Shown piece by piece: positions 32,217 to 43,381 of a stretch of DNA of 64,000 nt; position 1 is the first letter of the stretch; each line of letters starts with the position of its first letter. Position numbers and translations under genes: made by a program. The notes under the pieces were generated by a model that made no database searches, was not told where the DNA came from, and worked only from the letters and a program-made list of their open reading frames with translations. This DNA is from Paraspadella gotoi. Its lineage: Eukaryota; Chaetognatha. Location: assembly GCA_051294375.1 (NCBI GenBank), contig CM119265.1, positions 15,104,963-15,168,962 of the forward strand, read 5' to 3'.

Positions 32217-32266
32217 GAGCGCTGATGAAGGTTTGTAAACAAAACCGAAACATGTACGATATCAAA
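32217..32266 (+). ncRNA. Hammerhead-ribozyme-like motif, right palindrome arm
   Basis: Plus-strand mirror of the motif at 18317-18364: CTGATGA at 32222-32228, stem II GGTTT/AAACC, GAAA at 32247-32250, then CATGTACG. The core is identical to the left-arm copy although the flanking arm sequence has diverged. The two motifs point away from the palindrome centre. Confidence 0.6.
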
Positions 32267-33370
32267 AATAACGTTATAAAGAAAATAAAAACTTTTTTTT
32301 ATTTAAACCCATTTCCATTCGCACGATTCCATAAAATTTTTTTTAAAAAAAATCATACCAATTGGTACATCCTATCTAAGATCTGAAAACTTTTCAAATT
32401 TGGGTGAAACACCCTAACGTAGGCCCAACAACCATGACAGACATAGACCGAGACAAAGTACTCCATTGACACGTCGTCTCCCTTAAAGGCCGATCGACTC
32501 TCACTTCGATGTTGAGATGGATCTTCGAACGGAGTAGCCACACATTCTGTGAATCGTGATCTCGGAGGAAGAGAAAGCGGGCTGCCCGAGGGGTCAAATT
32601 AATTTTTCTTTTTTCTTTTTTTTTTTTGTATTTATCAACTCTACATTTGTTTGTTTTCTTTGTACTGAGACTTAATTAATGGCGCTAATTAGTACTATTA
32701 AACTTGGTCTACTTGTCAATAGAACAAGTAATTCACAGCGCAAATTAACTTTATTTGTCGTCTTTATTACTAGCTCCTGTAATAACTGACGAATCTATTT
32801 AGCCTAATATATTAAAATAGGATTGAGTATTCATTATGATTTTATTAAGTAACGTGAAACAAACGAAATAAAACTGGAGAGAATTACAAATTGGTACTCG
32901 GCCAAAATCACGACTGAAGAATTACAAGCGATCGAAAACCAAAAAGCATTTGTTTACAATTCGGCGAAAGTTATTTGTAAACTACAAGACCGAGATTTTG
33001 TAATAATACTTTAATATTCTGACAGTGTACAAGTGGTTCGTATTATATGGACTGCCAATTAATTAAACAGTAGCACCTATTTTTGATGTGTTGAGCTTCG
33101 ATATACTGGTACAAACTAATTTTATTTTCTCGTAGCTTTTATCAAGTTTATTTTTGTTTCGTGTCAACGATATAGAGTGACACGTGTCATCGATAGAAAG
33201 TATAGCACTCAGATGCTAATATCCGGATATTCAGCAAGTTCACTTGTTTCATATACATTATGAATGTAGTAGACCTAAAAATCGTTCTTTGTATCAAACT
33301 GTTTAACTTAATGTCGCCTTAAGGAGTGTTAACCCACTCCAGGTGCAATAGAATTTATTCAAATCAAATC

Positions 33371-33375
<5 letters not shown>

Positions 33376-33433
<58 letters not shown>
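33376..33433. repeat. (CT)n microsatellite in the LTR-like module
   Basis: About 28 CT units at the end of the first module copy; a shorter tract follows the second copy at 33806-33835. Confidence 0.9.
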
Positions 33434-33435
<2 letters not shown>

Positions 33436-33802
33436 GTATAATTACATAACCGTAAATGAACTCTTATCGCTATTTACTGTACCATTGTTTACTGCAACTT
33501 GTGTTAAAATACTTTTTAGCAAACGACAGTGCTACTATATAGCACCGAATCTGTGTTATTAAATCTGTCTTTATTTTTTGTAGAGTGAAGAAAGTTGGGG
33601 AATAGGATTCGAGTCAAACTAGGATATCGATTATGTCAAACTAGGATATTGAACATGTACAGTTCTGTTCAGTAAGAAGCTTTTATTCACGGTCTATAAT
33701 TGTAGTAGACATAAAAATTTTAATGTAACACACTGTTGAATTAATGTCGCCTTAAGGAATGATAAAACATTCCAGGTACAATAGAATCTATTCAAATCAA
33801 AA

Positions 33803-33835
<33 letters not shown>

Positions 33836-33911
33836 TAATGGTTAACCTTTCTTTTATTTCATTTATTTTTTTTTTTTATATTTATTACCTTTTCTTGTTT
33901 TGTCTCTTTCA

Positions 33912-33955
33912 GCCACTGATGATGACTTAGAAATTAAGTCGAAATATATGGCAAA
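33912..33955 (+). ncRNA. Hammerhead-ribozyme-like motif with 6-bp stem II
   Basis: GCCA directly precedes CTGATGA (33916-33922). After one base, GACTTA and TAAGTC can pair perfectly around a GAAAT loop, followed by GAAA (33941-33944), TATA and TGGC. GCCA and TGGC would form stem I with cleavage after UA. The core boxes and a perfect stem II make this more than a chance match, although stem III would be only about 1 bp. Confidence 0.5.
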
Positions 33956-34555
33956 ATTTAAATTTTTTTTGTTTCTTATGCACTGTCTCTCCATAGTGAA
34001 AATAAGTATTTAATTAAATATTATTATATTTTGATGCGAACTTGTTATGATCGTTTGCTATATTTGTATATTATAGAATATAGATTTTGTTTTAGATACT
34101 TTCGTGAAGCCAATTTTTGTATTACGAAATTGTCGGACTCTGACCATCCTTCACTCCGCCAGAAAAAACTTTCAGTAAATATGAAGGCTTTTTTCCTTTC
34201 GAAAATCTAACGCGTTATCGTTTGTCACTAGTATACCTGTATACAAATGGTATACCTGTATAAATCAACGATTTAACGCAAGAAAGAAAGAACGGACAGC
34301 TTTGTAATGACTACTTTTTTACAATATATAATGAAGAAAGATTGGAATAGCAATCAGTTCTTCTTTATGGGCGGGACCCGGGTAGAGTTTGATAAATGAT
34401 AAATGTAATAATTCGCCGAGCTTTGTCACAATTATTTTTATGTAATTTGCGACTTTTTAAAAATTTTGTTCCCCGTTTCATAAAATATCCTTCGGGTTTT
34501 TGTTTTTTTTATCATAAAAATGCTCAAATATTGTTATTAGTTTTAATGATTCAAA

Positions 34556-37500
34556 ATGCCACAAACATCAAGAGATTACAAGCGACGAAGCAAAACTCGT
34601 TCTCGCAGCAGGGATCGCGAATATGCATCTAGGTATAAAAAATCTAGTTTTATCTTTTTAAAAATAGTCTGCCCATTATGACATAAATGTTTAAATCCAA
34701 CTTTCGTTTCTTTGTGCTGTAGAAGGACATCTTATCACGGTGGCGGGAGAGAACGGGAATTTGATACGCGTTCCAAAATCAAGTCACGATCGCGGTCTCG
34801 CGAGAAGCTTTCGGGTAATTATATCATCTTTTTTTACTTAGCGTAAGTTAATTTTTTTACTTTTGATGCTTTCGTGCAATTTCTTCTGAGCAGCGGAACC
34901 TATCGAACCAATTTTCGACGAAGGCAATTGTTGTTGTTAATTCTTCAACAGGTTCTAAGACACACTTCTCTCTCAGATAAACGTCAAACCTCACAATCAA
35001 AAGGGGAAAAAAATGAATAAAACGAATTTCTTGCTTCTTGTAATGATTTTTAGCTCGAAAGCGTAGCCCTGATCCTATTGAAAAAGCTCGCGGGTACTCG
35101 TCTAACTTCGGGCATCGCGACGAAGGTAAAAAGCGAATATCAAATTAAATAGTCTAAAGAATATTTCCTTTTGACGAGTTTTTGCTTTCGTGTGCAGGAG
35201 TAAGAGATTCCAGGACCAAAAATGACGCTAGAGATGGAAGAGATCCAACCAATTCCTCTACCGCCTACGAGCATCTCTTTAACATGAGTTCAAGTAATGC
35301 GGTCGCTTATAAGAGAAAAAAACGAAACTAACCCAATTAATGATGACTATGTAGGCATTTGGTCTGAAGTCGCAAAGTTGTTTGCATAGCACCGGAGTTT
35401 TTCTGGTTTTTGCCAACTTCCTTTGGCGACGTTTGATTAAATTTTCATCCTTGCACTGAATATTGCCCTCGACCCAATCCCTAGAAATTTGTTTGAACCA
35501 TTTCGCTAATTGAGGTTTATTTATTTAGGCAAAGGTCCCTCCTCGTCAAGTCGAGCTCGTGGGAGGGATGACGTTGCTGACGATCGAATTGGGAAGTTAT
35601 CCAGACGATTCGGCGGAGCCGCTCCGAAAAAAATAGGTCTTTATTATTCTTGTCAACCCGAATTGCGCAAATTCACTCACCAAAAACTTCTGACCTACCC
35701 AGAAATCGAAGAGAATATAACAATCGACATTCGTCGACGCCACGTGGGTAACGAACCGCCAGTGGTTCGTCCTATCGACGTTGAGACAGAGTTCGTCATG
35801 GTTCATCCCGCCCAGAAAAACGCCAAACCGATTTTCGAGCGTCCAGAGCTGAAGGTTGGGCCTTGAAAAAGCTGAAATGAAATAAAATCGCGACTCTGAT
35901 ATGACTCAGCCTTTCCTTTTTGAAAAGGGATTAACGAGCGGTGACGGTCGAGACCCCGACGCTCAGGTTTACCCCGAGCAACGCGTCATTCGCGTCGACG
36001 GCGGACGAGACAAGCAACAGGACGAAGCTTCCACGTCTTCGCGACGGAGACGAAACGACGACGACGACGTTTACAGAAAAGAAACGAGGAGCGATGGCTA
36101 TCGGAAACAATCAAGACGAGTTGAGGGAGATAGAGGAAACGAGGCGAGTCGATCGTTTTCGAGGAGTTCCGGCTTTTTTCAATATTAATCTTCTTGAGCT
36201 CGCTTCAGCACCGAGACGGACGTCGCGATTCCCGCATCGATAGTCGAGATTCTGAGCATTTCGAAGGCCGCCTGGAACCGCGCCCCGGCGGCATAAGTGC
36301 CCGGTTAGGTCACGCTCCTTCCGGGACTCGTCCGAACGAGACCAGAGGCCGTGACAGAAGCGGTGGTCGAGAGGGTCGAGATGGGGGAGATCGTGGTCAA
36401 CGGCGCGAACCCGAAGTCTACTTCGATGCGCGAAATTTATTGGGCAAACGACAGTACCCTTTCGAGGAGGGATTCACGTGAGAACAGCTTCGGTAGTGAT
36501 CGTTTTTGTTGTCATTATGATGTCACTCTTTTCTCATTACTCTCTATTTAGTGGAAAAATGGGACGTCTCGGCGATAACGTGTTGAGTCAGGGAATGATG
36601 GGCCGTGGCATGCGTGGCGCTGGCGGCGGTGGTCTCTTCTCCAAAGCCGTTGGCGGTCTTGTTTTGGAACGCCTCGGTCTTCGCGCCGACGATCTTATTG
36701 GAGCCCTTAACATCCCACCACATATTCTCGACCCAACAATCGTGCCCAAGAAGGCCTATTTTTACGAACATGACGACCGTGGAGAGGATGATGGATGGGG
36801 AGACAGTTTCAGAAGTGAGTACTCAATATATAAACGGATTTCAAATGGGAGTGAAATGAAAGGATCAAATACTGTGGCTAAACTATTTATTATAGCAACT
36901 TCAGATTTTGCACCCTGGTAAAAAAATTGCTGGCGTCTTTTATTTTTATTTCGCCAGACGGGCGAATGCCCGACTTGGGCGAGATGTTAATTCGTTTCTG
37001 CTTTTGATTCATTTGAGATAATCCACAAATTAATCTGTTACAGCGGCTGTCCAGTTTCAGACGATTCGGCGGAGCCGCTCCGAAAAAAATAGGTCTTTAT
37101 TATTCTTGTCAACCCGAATTGCGCAAATTCACTCACCAAAAACTTCTGACCTACCCAGAAATCGAAGAGAATATAACAATCGACATTCGTCGACGCCACG
37201 TGGGTAACGAACCGCCAGTGGTTCGTCCTATCGACGTTGAGACAGAGTTCGTCATGGTTCATCCCGCCCAGAAAAACGCCAAACCGATTTTCGAGCGTCC
37301 AGAGCTGAAGGTTGGGCCTTGAAAAAGCTGAAATGAAATAAAATCGCGACTCTGATATGACTCAGCCTTTCCTTTTTGAAAAGGGATTAACGAGCGGTGA
37401 CGGTCGAGACCCCGACGCTCAGGTTTACCCCGAGCAACGCGTCATTCGCGTCGACGGCGGACGAGACAAGCAACAGGACGAAGCTTCCACGTCTTCGCGA

Positions 37501-40500
37501 CGGAGACGAAACGACGACGACGACGTTTACAGAAAAGAAACGAGGAGCGATGGCTATCGGAAACAATCAAGACGAGTTGAGGGAGATAGAGGAAACGAGG
37601 CGAGTCGATCGTTTTCGAGGAGTTCCGGCTTTTTTTCAATATTAATCTTCTTGTGCTCGCTTCAGCACCGAGACGGACGTCGCGATTCCCGCATCGATAG
37701 TCGAGATTCTGAGCATTTCGAAGGCCGCCTGGAACCGCGCCCCGGCGGCATAAGTGCCCGGTTAGGTCACGCTCCTTCCGGGACTCGTCCGAACGAGACC
37801 AGAGGCCGTGACAGAAGCGGTGGTCGAGAGGGTCGAGATGGGGGAGATCGTGGTCAACGGCGCGAACCCGAAGTCTACTTCGATGCGCGAAATTTATTGG
37901 GCAAACGACAGTACCCTTTCGAGGAGGGATTCACGTGAGAACAGCTTCGGTAGTGATCGTTTTTGTTGTCATTATGATGTCACTCTTTTCTCATTACTCT
38001 CTATTTAGTGGAAAAATGGGACGTCTCGGCGATAACGTGTTGAGTCAGGGAATGATGGGCCGTGGCATGCGTGGCGCTGGCGGCGGTGGTCTCTTCTCCA
38101 AAGCCGTTGGCGGTCTTGTTTTGGAACGCCTCGGTCTTCGCGCCGACGATCTTATTGGAGCCCTTAACATCCCACCACATATTCTCGACCCAACAATCGT
38201 GCCCAAGAAGGCCTATTTTTACGAACATGACGACCGTGGAGAGGATGATGGATGGGGAGACAGTTTCAGAAGTGAGTACTCAATATATAAACGGATTTCA
38301 AATGGGAGTGAAATGAAAGGATCAAATACTGTGGCTAAAACTATTTATTATAGCAACTTCAGATTTTGCACCCTGGTAAAAAAATTGCTGGCGTCTTTTA
38401 TTTTTATTTCGCCAGACGGGCGAATGCCCGACTTGGGCGAAATGTTAATTCGTTTCTGCTTCTTTTGATTCATTTGAGATAATCCACAAATTAATCTGTG
38501 ACAGCGTCTGTCCAGTTTCTCTCTATTTCTCTCTTTTTCTCTTTAATTATGTCATTCTTTTTTTTCCATCGCAGCTTCTTCTGATTTGTTTAAAAACGAG
38601 TTTGCTCTGCAGCGGCTATCCAGCTTCTCTTTATCTTTTTCTTTCTCTCTCTCTGACTCATCGCATCAATGTATGACTATCATCGCATCAATGTATGACT
38701 ATCATCGCATCGATGAATATCATCGCATCGATGAAATGATATCATGGCATCGATGAATGAATATCATGGCATCGATGAATGAATATCATGCGCATCGATG
38801 AATAGAATATCATGGCATCGATGAATGAATATCATGGCATCGATGATGAATATCATGGCATCGATGAATGAATATCATGGCATCGATGATTTATTTCGCC
38901 AGACGGGCGAATGCCCGACTTGGGCGAAANNNNNNNNNNNNNNNNNNNNNNNNNTGTTAATTCGTTTCTGCTTCTTTTGATTCATTTGAGATAATCCACA
39001 AATTAATCTGTGACAGCGTCTGTCCAGTTTCTCTCTATTTCTCTCTTTTTCTCTTTTAATTATGTCATTCTTTTTTTTTCCATCGCAGCTTCTTCTGATT
39101 TGTTTAAAAACGAGTTTGCTCTGCAGCGGCTATCCAGCTTCTCTTTATCTTTTTCTTTCTCTCTCTCTGACTCATCGCATCAATGTATGACTATCATCGC
39201 ATCAATGTATGACTATCATCGCATCGATGAATATCATCGCATCGATGAATGAATATCATGGCATCGATTATTTGGTTATCACATCAATCCACTACTATTA
39301 CATCAATCACTATTATATCAATAATTCGTTATCGCATCAATCATTCATTTTTTTAGGGTTTTTGTTTTTATCGTCGCAATCGCTAAGCGTTTGCGACGAT
39401 ATTGTAACACTTTTGCGCATAAGTGGCGTCGTCGTTGTCGGCGTTCCAAATTATAGATCGCTTTTTTTATGATTAAATTTGTGTGTATGAAGCTGAAAAT
39501 CTATATACAGCTTCTCATCATCGATGTGCTTAAAATTGAGTCTGGACCGTTATTAAATGTTTTGTTTACGTTTTATCCAAACAAACAAATTTTCTCTTTT
39601 ATTTTCCTATTTCTTTCTCTCTCTCTTTTCTCTTTTAATTACATGTCTCTTTCCCTCTCTCTTTTCCTTAATCACTGATTCATAATCATAGGGGAAAAAA
39701 ACGAGTCTGCAGCTGGCTCTGCAAGGGTTTATTCTTTTTCTCTCTTTTCTCTTGCTGCTTCTGCTGCTGCCTTTTGATCTTTCTTTTTTTCTGGGTACCT
39801 CGGCTGCTGAAAATGATTTTGCTTCTTTCTCTCTCTTTCTCTCTCTCTGATTAATTTTTTCCCTCTAAAAACTTTTATTATAACCATTTATTCCCAAATT
39901 TATATCCAAGATTTTCGTAGATTTTTTTTGTGTATTATTTTTTTAATTTTTTTAAATTTTCTTTATTTTTCTCAAATTAGATTTTTTTAGTATCAAAATT
40001 TGTCCTCAATCCAGATTTTTCTTATGCAATTGCGATGATCCTTATGCTTTTAAGATTTTTAAAAAATTTTTTTATTAACTTTTTTTGATAGTAACGTCTG
40101 GCGAGATCACTATACTTTAAGATTTTTTAATTCCCAGTAGTCCAGCTTGCTTACTTGTTAAATGTTTGAAAATTTCGGTACATCTTACAGATATAGACAT
40201 TGGAGTATGTGTCTGAGCAATCTGAATGTCAGAAACTTTTTCAAATTTCAGCGTTAAAAAAGTACCTATATAAACTTAAAAATATATTAATAAGTATTTA
40301 TTTGTATTATCCCAAGACATTATACTTATTAATGAATATAAAAAAATTTAAAATATTCGTCTAATTTTTTTTCACTTTGAGTTTAATATTGAATTATCAA
40401 ATAAGTGAAGAAAAATGTTGCAAAAAAAGCTGCCGAAAGGCAAGCGCACTAGTTGCTACTTTATAGGAACATAAACGTTCATTTCACTCCCCTTTGAAAT

Positions 40501-42240
40501 CCGTGTATCGACCACAGAGATTTGACTTTTTCATGTTCGGTACCTTTTTTCTCCCAACAGATCGTCGTGGAGGACGGGGATTCCGCGGAGGACGAGGAGG
40601 CGGACGAGGTTTCCGCGGGCGCATGGATGGATATCGTTTTGACGGGAATCGTGAACAGGGGAATCGATCCGACGGCAGTCGTTTCCAGGACAACCGCTTT
40701 CAGGACAACCGCTTTGACGGCAACCGATCGGATGGGAACCGGGCGGAAGGAAAACGCTTTGTCGAAAAAGAAAAAAGGGATGAACAAAAAATTGCGGCGA
40801 CCGCCGAAGAGATTGACGAACGCATCGCCCGTCGTGAGGCGCTCAAATCTCAAAACCAGAACCGTGCCCCGCAGGTAACGAGCAGATTAGGAATTGGGGA
40901 AAGAAAACCATTTTCTCGATTTATGTTACTTGCAGGAAGGACAAGAAAGGGGAGGAAGAGATACTTTCGTGCGTGGAAGATGGACGAACAGAGGAAACGG
41001 ACCGCGAAACGTGGGACGCGGACGAGCCAACTACGACAGGTTATTCGTTGATGGACTTGAGCGGGGGAATCTGCTGCTCAAGCATGATGTCATAGGCATT
41101 TGGCCTGAAAACGCAGTCGCTTCGTGACACGGCTCGTCGAGTTTTTTGGCGAACCCGAATTGAACTTCTGCGCTATTTGATTATTTTTATAAACTCTGAA
41201 TTTTTTCTTTTAATGGATCCACAAGATGGCTTCTAAAATCGATTTTCCCTTAAATGTTCTCTTCCATTTTCTTTCACCCTTTTAGCAACTACTTTCCTTC
41301 ACGCGTTCCGTCCCGTGATAAATGGGAGCACGACATGTTCGAGGCCGAGGATGCTCATGGTAACGAAGAATTGGGAGACATAGATGAGAATCCAGAGGAC
41401 AACATCGAGATTCATGAGGGAGGACTGGACGTGCAAGACGCTTCAGCTTTCGAAGAGAAGGAAGTTGAGAAAACCACGAGGCAAGTTGCCTTTTTTTTTG
41501 GGTGAGCGGAGTGGGCTCAGAAATCTGGCTTGTTTTTGGGTTAACTTTCCTCACTTTTCTTCAGCTCCGCCCTCGATGAAGGTCGAAATCAAGATTCACG
41601 CAGAGACCGATCGGATTTCCGTCGTCCCCTCGATGAAAGGGCGCGTGGTGAAAGAGGGAGAGTTGATAGACCGCGAGGCGATCATAGCCGAGATGATGAT
41701 AGAACCCGCGACGAACGTCAGAGAGGCGATTCTTTGCGAGACAAGTCGCGCGAAGAACGTCGCGACCGAAGCGGGGGCCGATCTCGTGATGATCGGCGCG
41801 ACAGGGAATCTCGCGCTGATAAGGGTTCGTTTCGCCTTTGCCGATACGATAAAGACAACAGGTTTAAACCAATGTTTACGTATTTGTAGATCGCCGTCGA
41901 AGCGACGAAAAAAGAAAAGAGAGACGATCCGATGACGAACGAAAAAACATTCATGATAAAGTGAGTTTTAGTTATGGTGCGACGAAACCTTATTGCATTA
42001 TTTCTATTGAGTTAAAATTTCTATCCTTCGTTTTAGCGTCATAACTCTCCCGATTCGACCAAAATTGACCCCAATCCGCCGGAAGCCGCGGATCAAGAGG
42101 AACCCGTCAAAGAGAAGACCGATCCTTCCCTGGCACCGCCGCCGTCTAAATGGGAGAAGGAGGAAGGAGCAGCCGCCACCGGTGAAGAATCCAAGATGGA
42201 CACCGGAGCCACGTCTACGCTCGTTACTTCATCTGGATAA
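34556..42240 (+). CDS. BCLAF1/THRAP3-like RS- and RGG-rich nuclear protein, about 14 exons plus an internal duplicated block
   Basis: Probably an mRNA-processing/export factor of the BCLAF1-THRAP3 type (related to the Barentsz/CASC3 SELOR region). Exons: 34556-34632, 34723-34814, 35054-35125, 35198-35293, 35529-35854, 35910-36143, 36209-36477, 36552-36814, repeat of the last three or four at 37061-38271, then 40561-40874, 40936-41039, 41286-41480, 41565-41824, 41890-41960, 42037-42240. Order: RS domain (RRSKTRSRSRDRE), a conserved-looking middle (TYPEIEENITIDIRRRH), basic RD-rich stretch, PKKAYFYEHDDRGEDDGW then an RGG box (GGRGFRGGRGGGRGFRGR), FDGNR/FQDNR repeats, RDKWEHDMFEAED (compare KW-x-HDK-F in BCLAF1), an RD-dipeptide domain, and an acidic tail ending LVTSSG. 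Family call rests on HDDR plus RGG plus W-x-HD order. Two introns appear to use GC donors. Confidence 0.65.
35605..37060 (+). repeat. Tandem duplication, copy 1 (1,456 bp)
   Basis: Copied almost base for base at 37061-38517. The unit starts inside an exon (at ACGATTCGGCGGAGCC) and runs through three further exons into the next intron. Only a handful of differences are visible (for example one T in the T-run near 36176, GAGCTC versus GTGCTC near 36197, and CTTTTG versus CTTCTTTTG at the end). Confidence 0.9.
37061..38517 (+). repeat. Tandem duplication, copy 2
   Basis: Second copy of 35605-37060. Its truncated first exon is preceded by TCCAGTTTCAG, which could serve as a new acceptor. In this copy the extra T keeps an intron-length segment open between two exons. 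CCAG is shared at both unit ends and the junction. Confidence 0.9.
38402..39260. repeat. Gap-flanking duplication with a CATCGATGAATGAATAT minisatellite
   Basis: About 250 bp starting TTTATTTCGCCAGACGGGCG recurs from 38890, interrupted by 25 N (38930-38954). Between and after the copies lie tandem units of 20-22 bp close to ATCATGGCATCGATGAATGA (38665-38889 and 39165-39265). The same GCCAGACGGGCGAATGCC hairpin also occurs at 36950. The arrangement suggests an unresolved tandem repeat or an unmerged contig overlap. Confidence 0.75.
39345..40150. repeat. Dispersed repeat in the BCLAF1-like intron, related to NCAPG intron 4
   Basis: Contains TTGCGCATAAGTGGCG and GTTCCAAATTATAGATCGC (39410-39465), the AAGCTGAAAATCTATATACA block and the pyrimidine-rich CTGCTTCTGCTGCTG block, all shared in order with 6525-8260. 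No coding capacity seen. Confidence 0.65.
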
Positions 42241-42670
42241 AAATAATATTACTGATAAAAAAAATTATAAAAAACGCCTATTGACTAAATATTGCTGTAT
42301 TGGTAGATCCCGCAGGTACGGCTGCAAAGGATGCATGACGCCGCGTAAATATTTTTTACTAGGTTCAGTCTTCTTTTGGAAGATTCCAAAAAGGTTGATC
42401 TTATTTACGGTTTTCAGTTTTGCGATATCAGACATGCGTGTGTTTCTTTATTATTGGACATGCTGTGACTTGTAAAAACGAATACTTAATAGCAAAAGTT
42501 AAACTTCTATGCATTATTTTCGCTTAAAAACTATTTTCTCTTTTCTTCCAGCAGTTTTTCTTATGAATGACCTTCAAAGCGGGCTTTCAGCCCCATGAAT
42601 TTTAATTATTGCTGAAAAACTAACCATTAACGAATAACCTTCCTCAACCGCTCACCCTAATTGGGCCAAG

Positions 42671-43057
42671 ATGACTCGCGGCAACCAGCGCGAACTGGCG
42701 AGAGCCAAAAACCAAAAGAAACAGGAAAAAGTGAAAAAGGCTGATTCCTCTGGAATGACCGCCTCAGCTCGAAAGGTGATTTAATTAACTTTAATTGTAA
42801 GTTACAACTTGGAGGCTTATTTTTCGAATCACGATTAGTGCCATATGGTTTTCTTTCAAGTCAATCGATGAGAAATCGCTTGCGACGTTGTTTAAAAATA
42901 ATTATGGAATGAAAAAAAAATTTACGTAGTTGTATACGGAAGAAAAATTTCAATCATTCAGGAACGTGACGCGGACGTAATGCGACAGAAGCAGATGGCG
43001 GCGGAGGCCAAGAAGGCTGGAGGGTCCGGAGGTGGGGCTGAAGGTGGAAAGAAATGA
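42671..43057 (+). CDS. SERF2: Small EDRK-rich factor (SERF family), 2 exons
   Basis: Exons 42671-42775 and 42962-43057 give about 66 residues: MTRGNQRELARAKNQKKQEK, then KKADSSGMTASARK and ERDADVMRQKQMAAEAKKAGG. This is the 4F5/SERF signature (MTRGNQRELAR-x-KN and R-D-x-x-x-M-x-x-KQ), with a Gly-rich end GGAEGGKK. Family members are small, very basic, disordered proteins that bind nucleic acids and modify amyloid formation. Both splice sites are canonical. SERF1 and SERF2 cannot be told apart here. Confidence 0.92.
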
Positions 43058-43381
43058 ACCGAAATGGCCCATCTGAATGCCACGGATTTTTTTTTCTGAC
43101 TCCTAACCTTCTATTTGGTTCGTCTTGCGTTTTAATGCGACCTATTTATGCGCTTGTCACTTCTACTGGCTGTATTTAATTGTTTTCTCTGTTTTGTAGA
43201 GTTAGGGTGAAATGCTATTAACCCCGGTATTGAATACAATTTATCTTAAGGGTTACTTATTTGTTCTTATTTGCCCAACGTCGTATAAATTATGGCATGA
43301 GAAGGCCAAGATAACATTTGGAGTCGGTATCCAATTTTTTATTTAGATTTAAATTCGTGTTCGTGATTCTTAACCGCCAAA
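43058..43381. other. SERF-SNRPB intergenic region
   Basis: About 320 bp, AT-rich, holding the SERF 3' UTR and SNRPB promoter. No distinctive element seen. Confidence 0.5.

Larger units (their letters stand above)
24848..32384. repeat. Right arm of the 14-kb inverted repeat
   Basis: Mirror image of 18163-24847. It is longer because it contains segments the left arm lacks: an element with a GA tract (25441-25735), a 15-bp minisatellite (25923-26880) and a SINE (about 29537-29812). The outer border at about 32384 abuts a repeat beginning AAAACTTTTCAAATTTGGG, which also occurs at about 25447 inside the arm, so the breakpoint lies at a dispersed element. Confidence 0.85.
33250..34040 (+). mobile_element. 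Tandem repeat module with (CT)n tracts and a second hammerhead subtype; LTR-like part of a Penelope-type element?
   Basis: Two direct copies of a module containing TTAATGTCGCCTTAAGGA and CCAGGTNCAATAGAATNTAT (33255-33377 and 33690-33805), each followed by (CT)n. The second copy runs into a hammerhead-like motif and a tail shared with 25555-25665. Tandem terminal repeats carrying hammerheads are a known trait of Penelope-like elements; no reverse transcriptase or GIY-YIG frame is visible here, so assignment is tentative. Confidence 0.4.
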
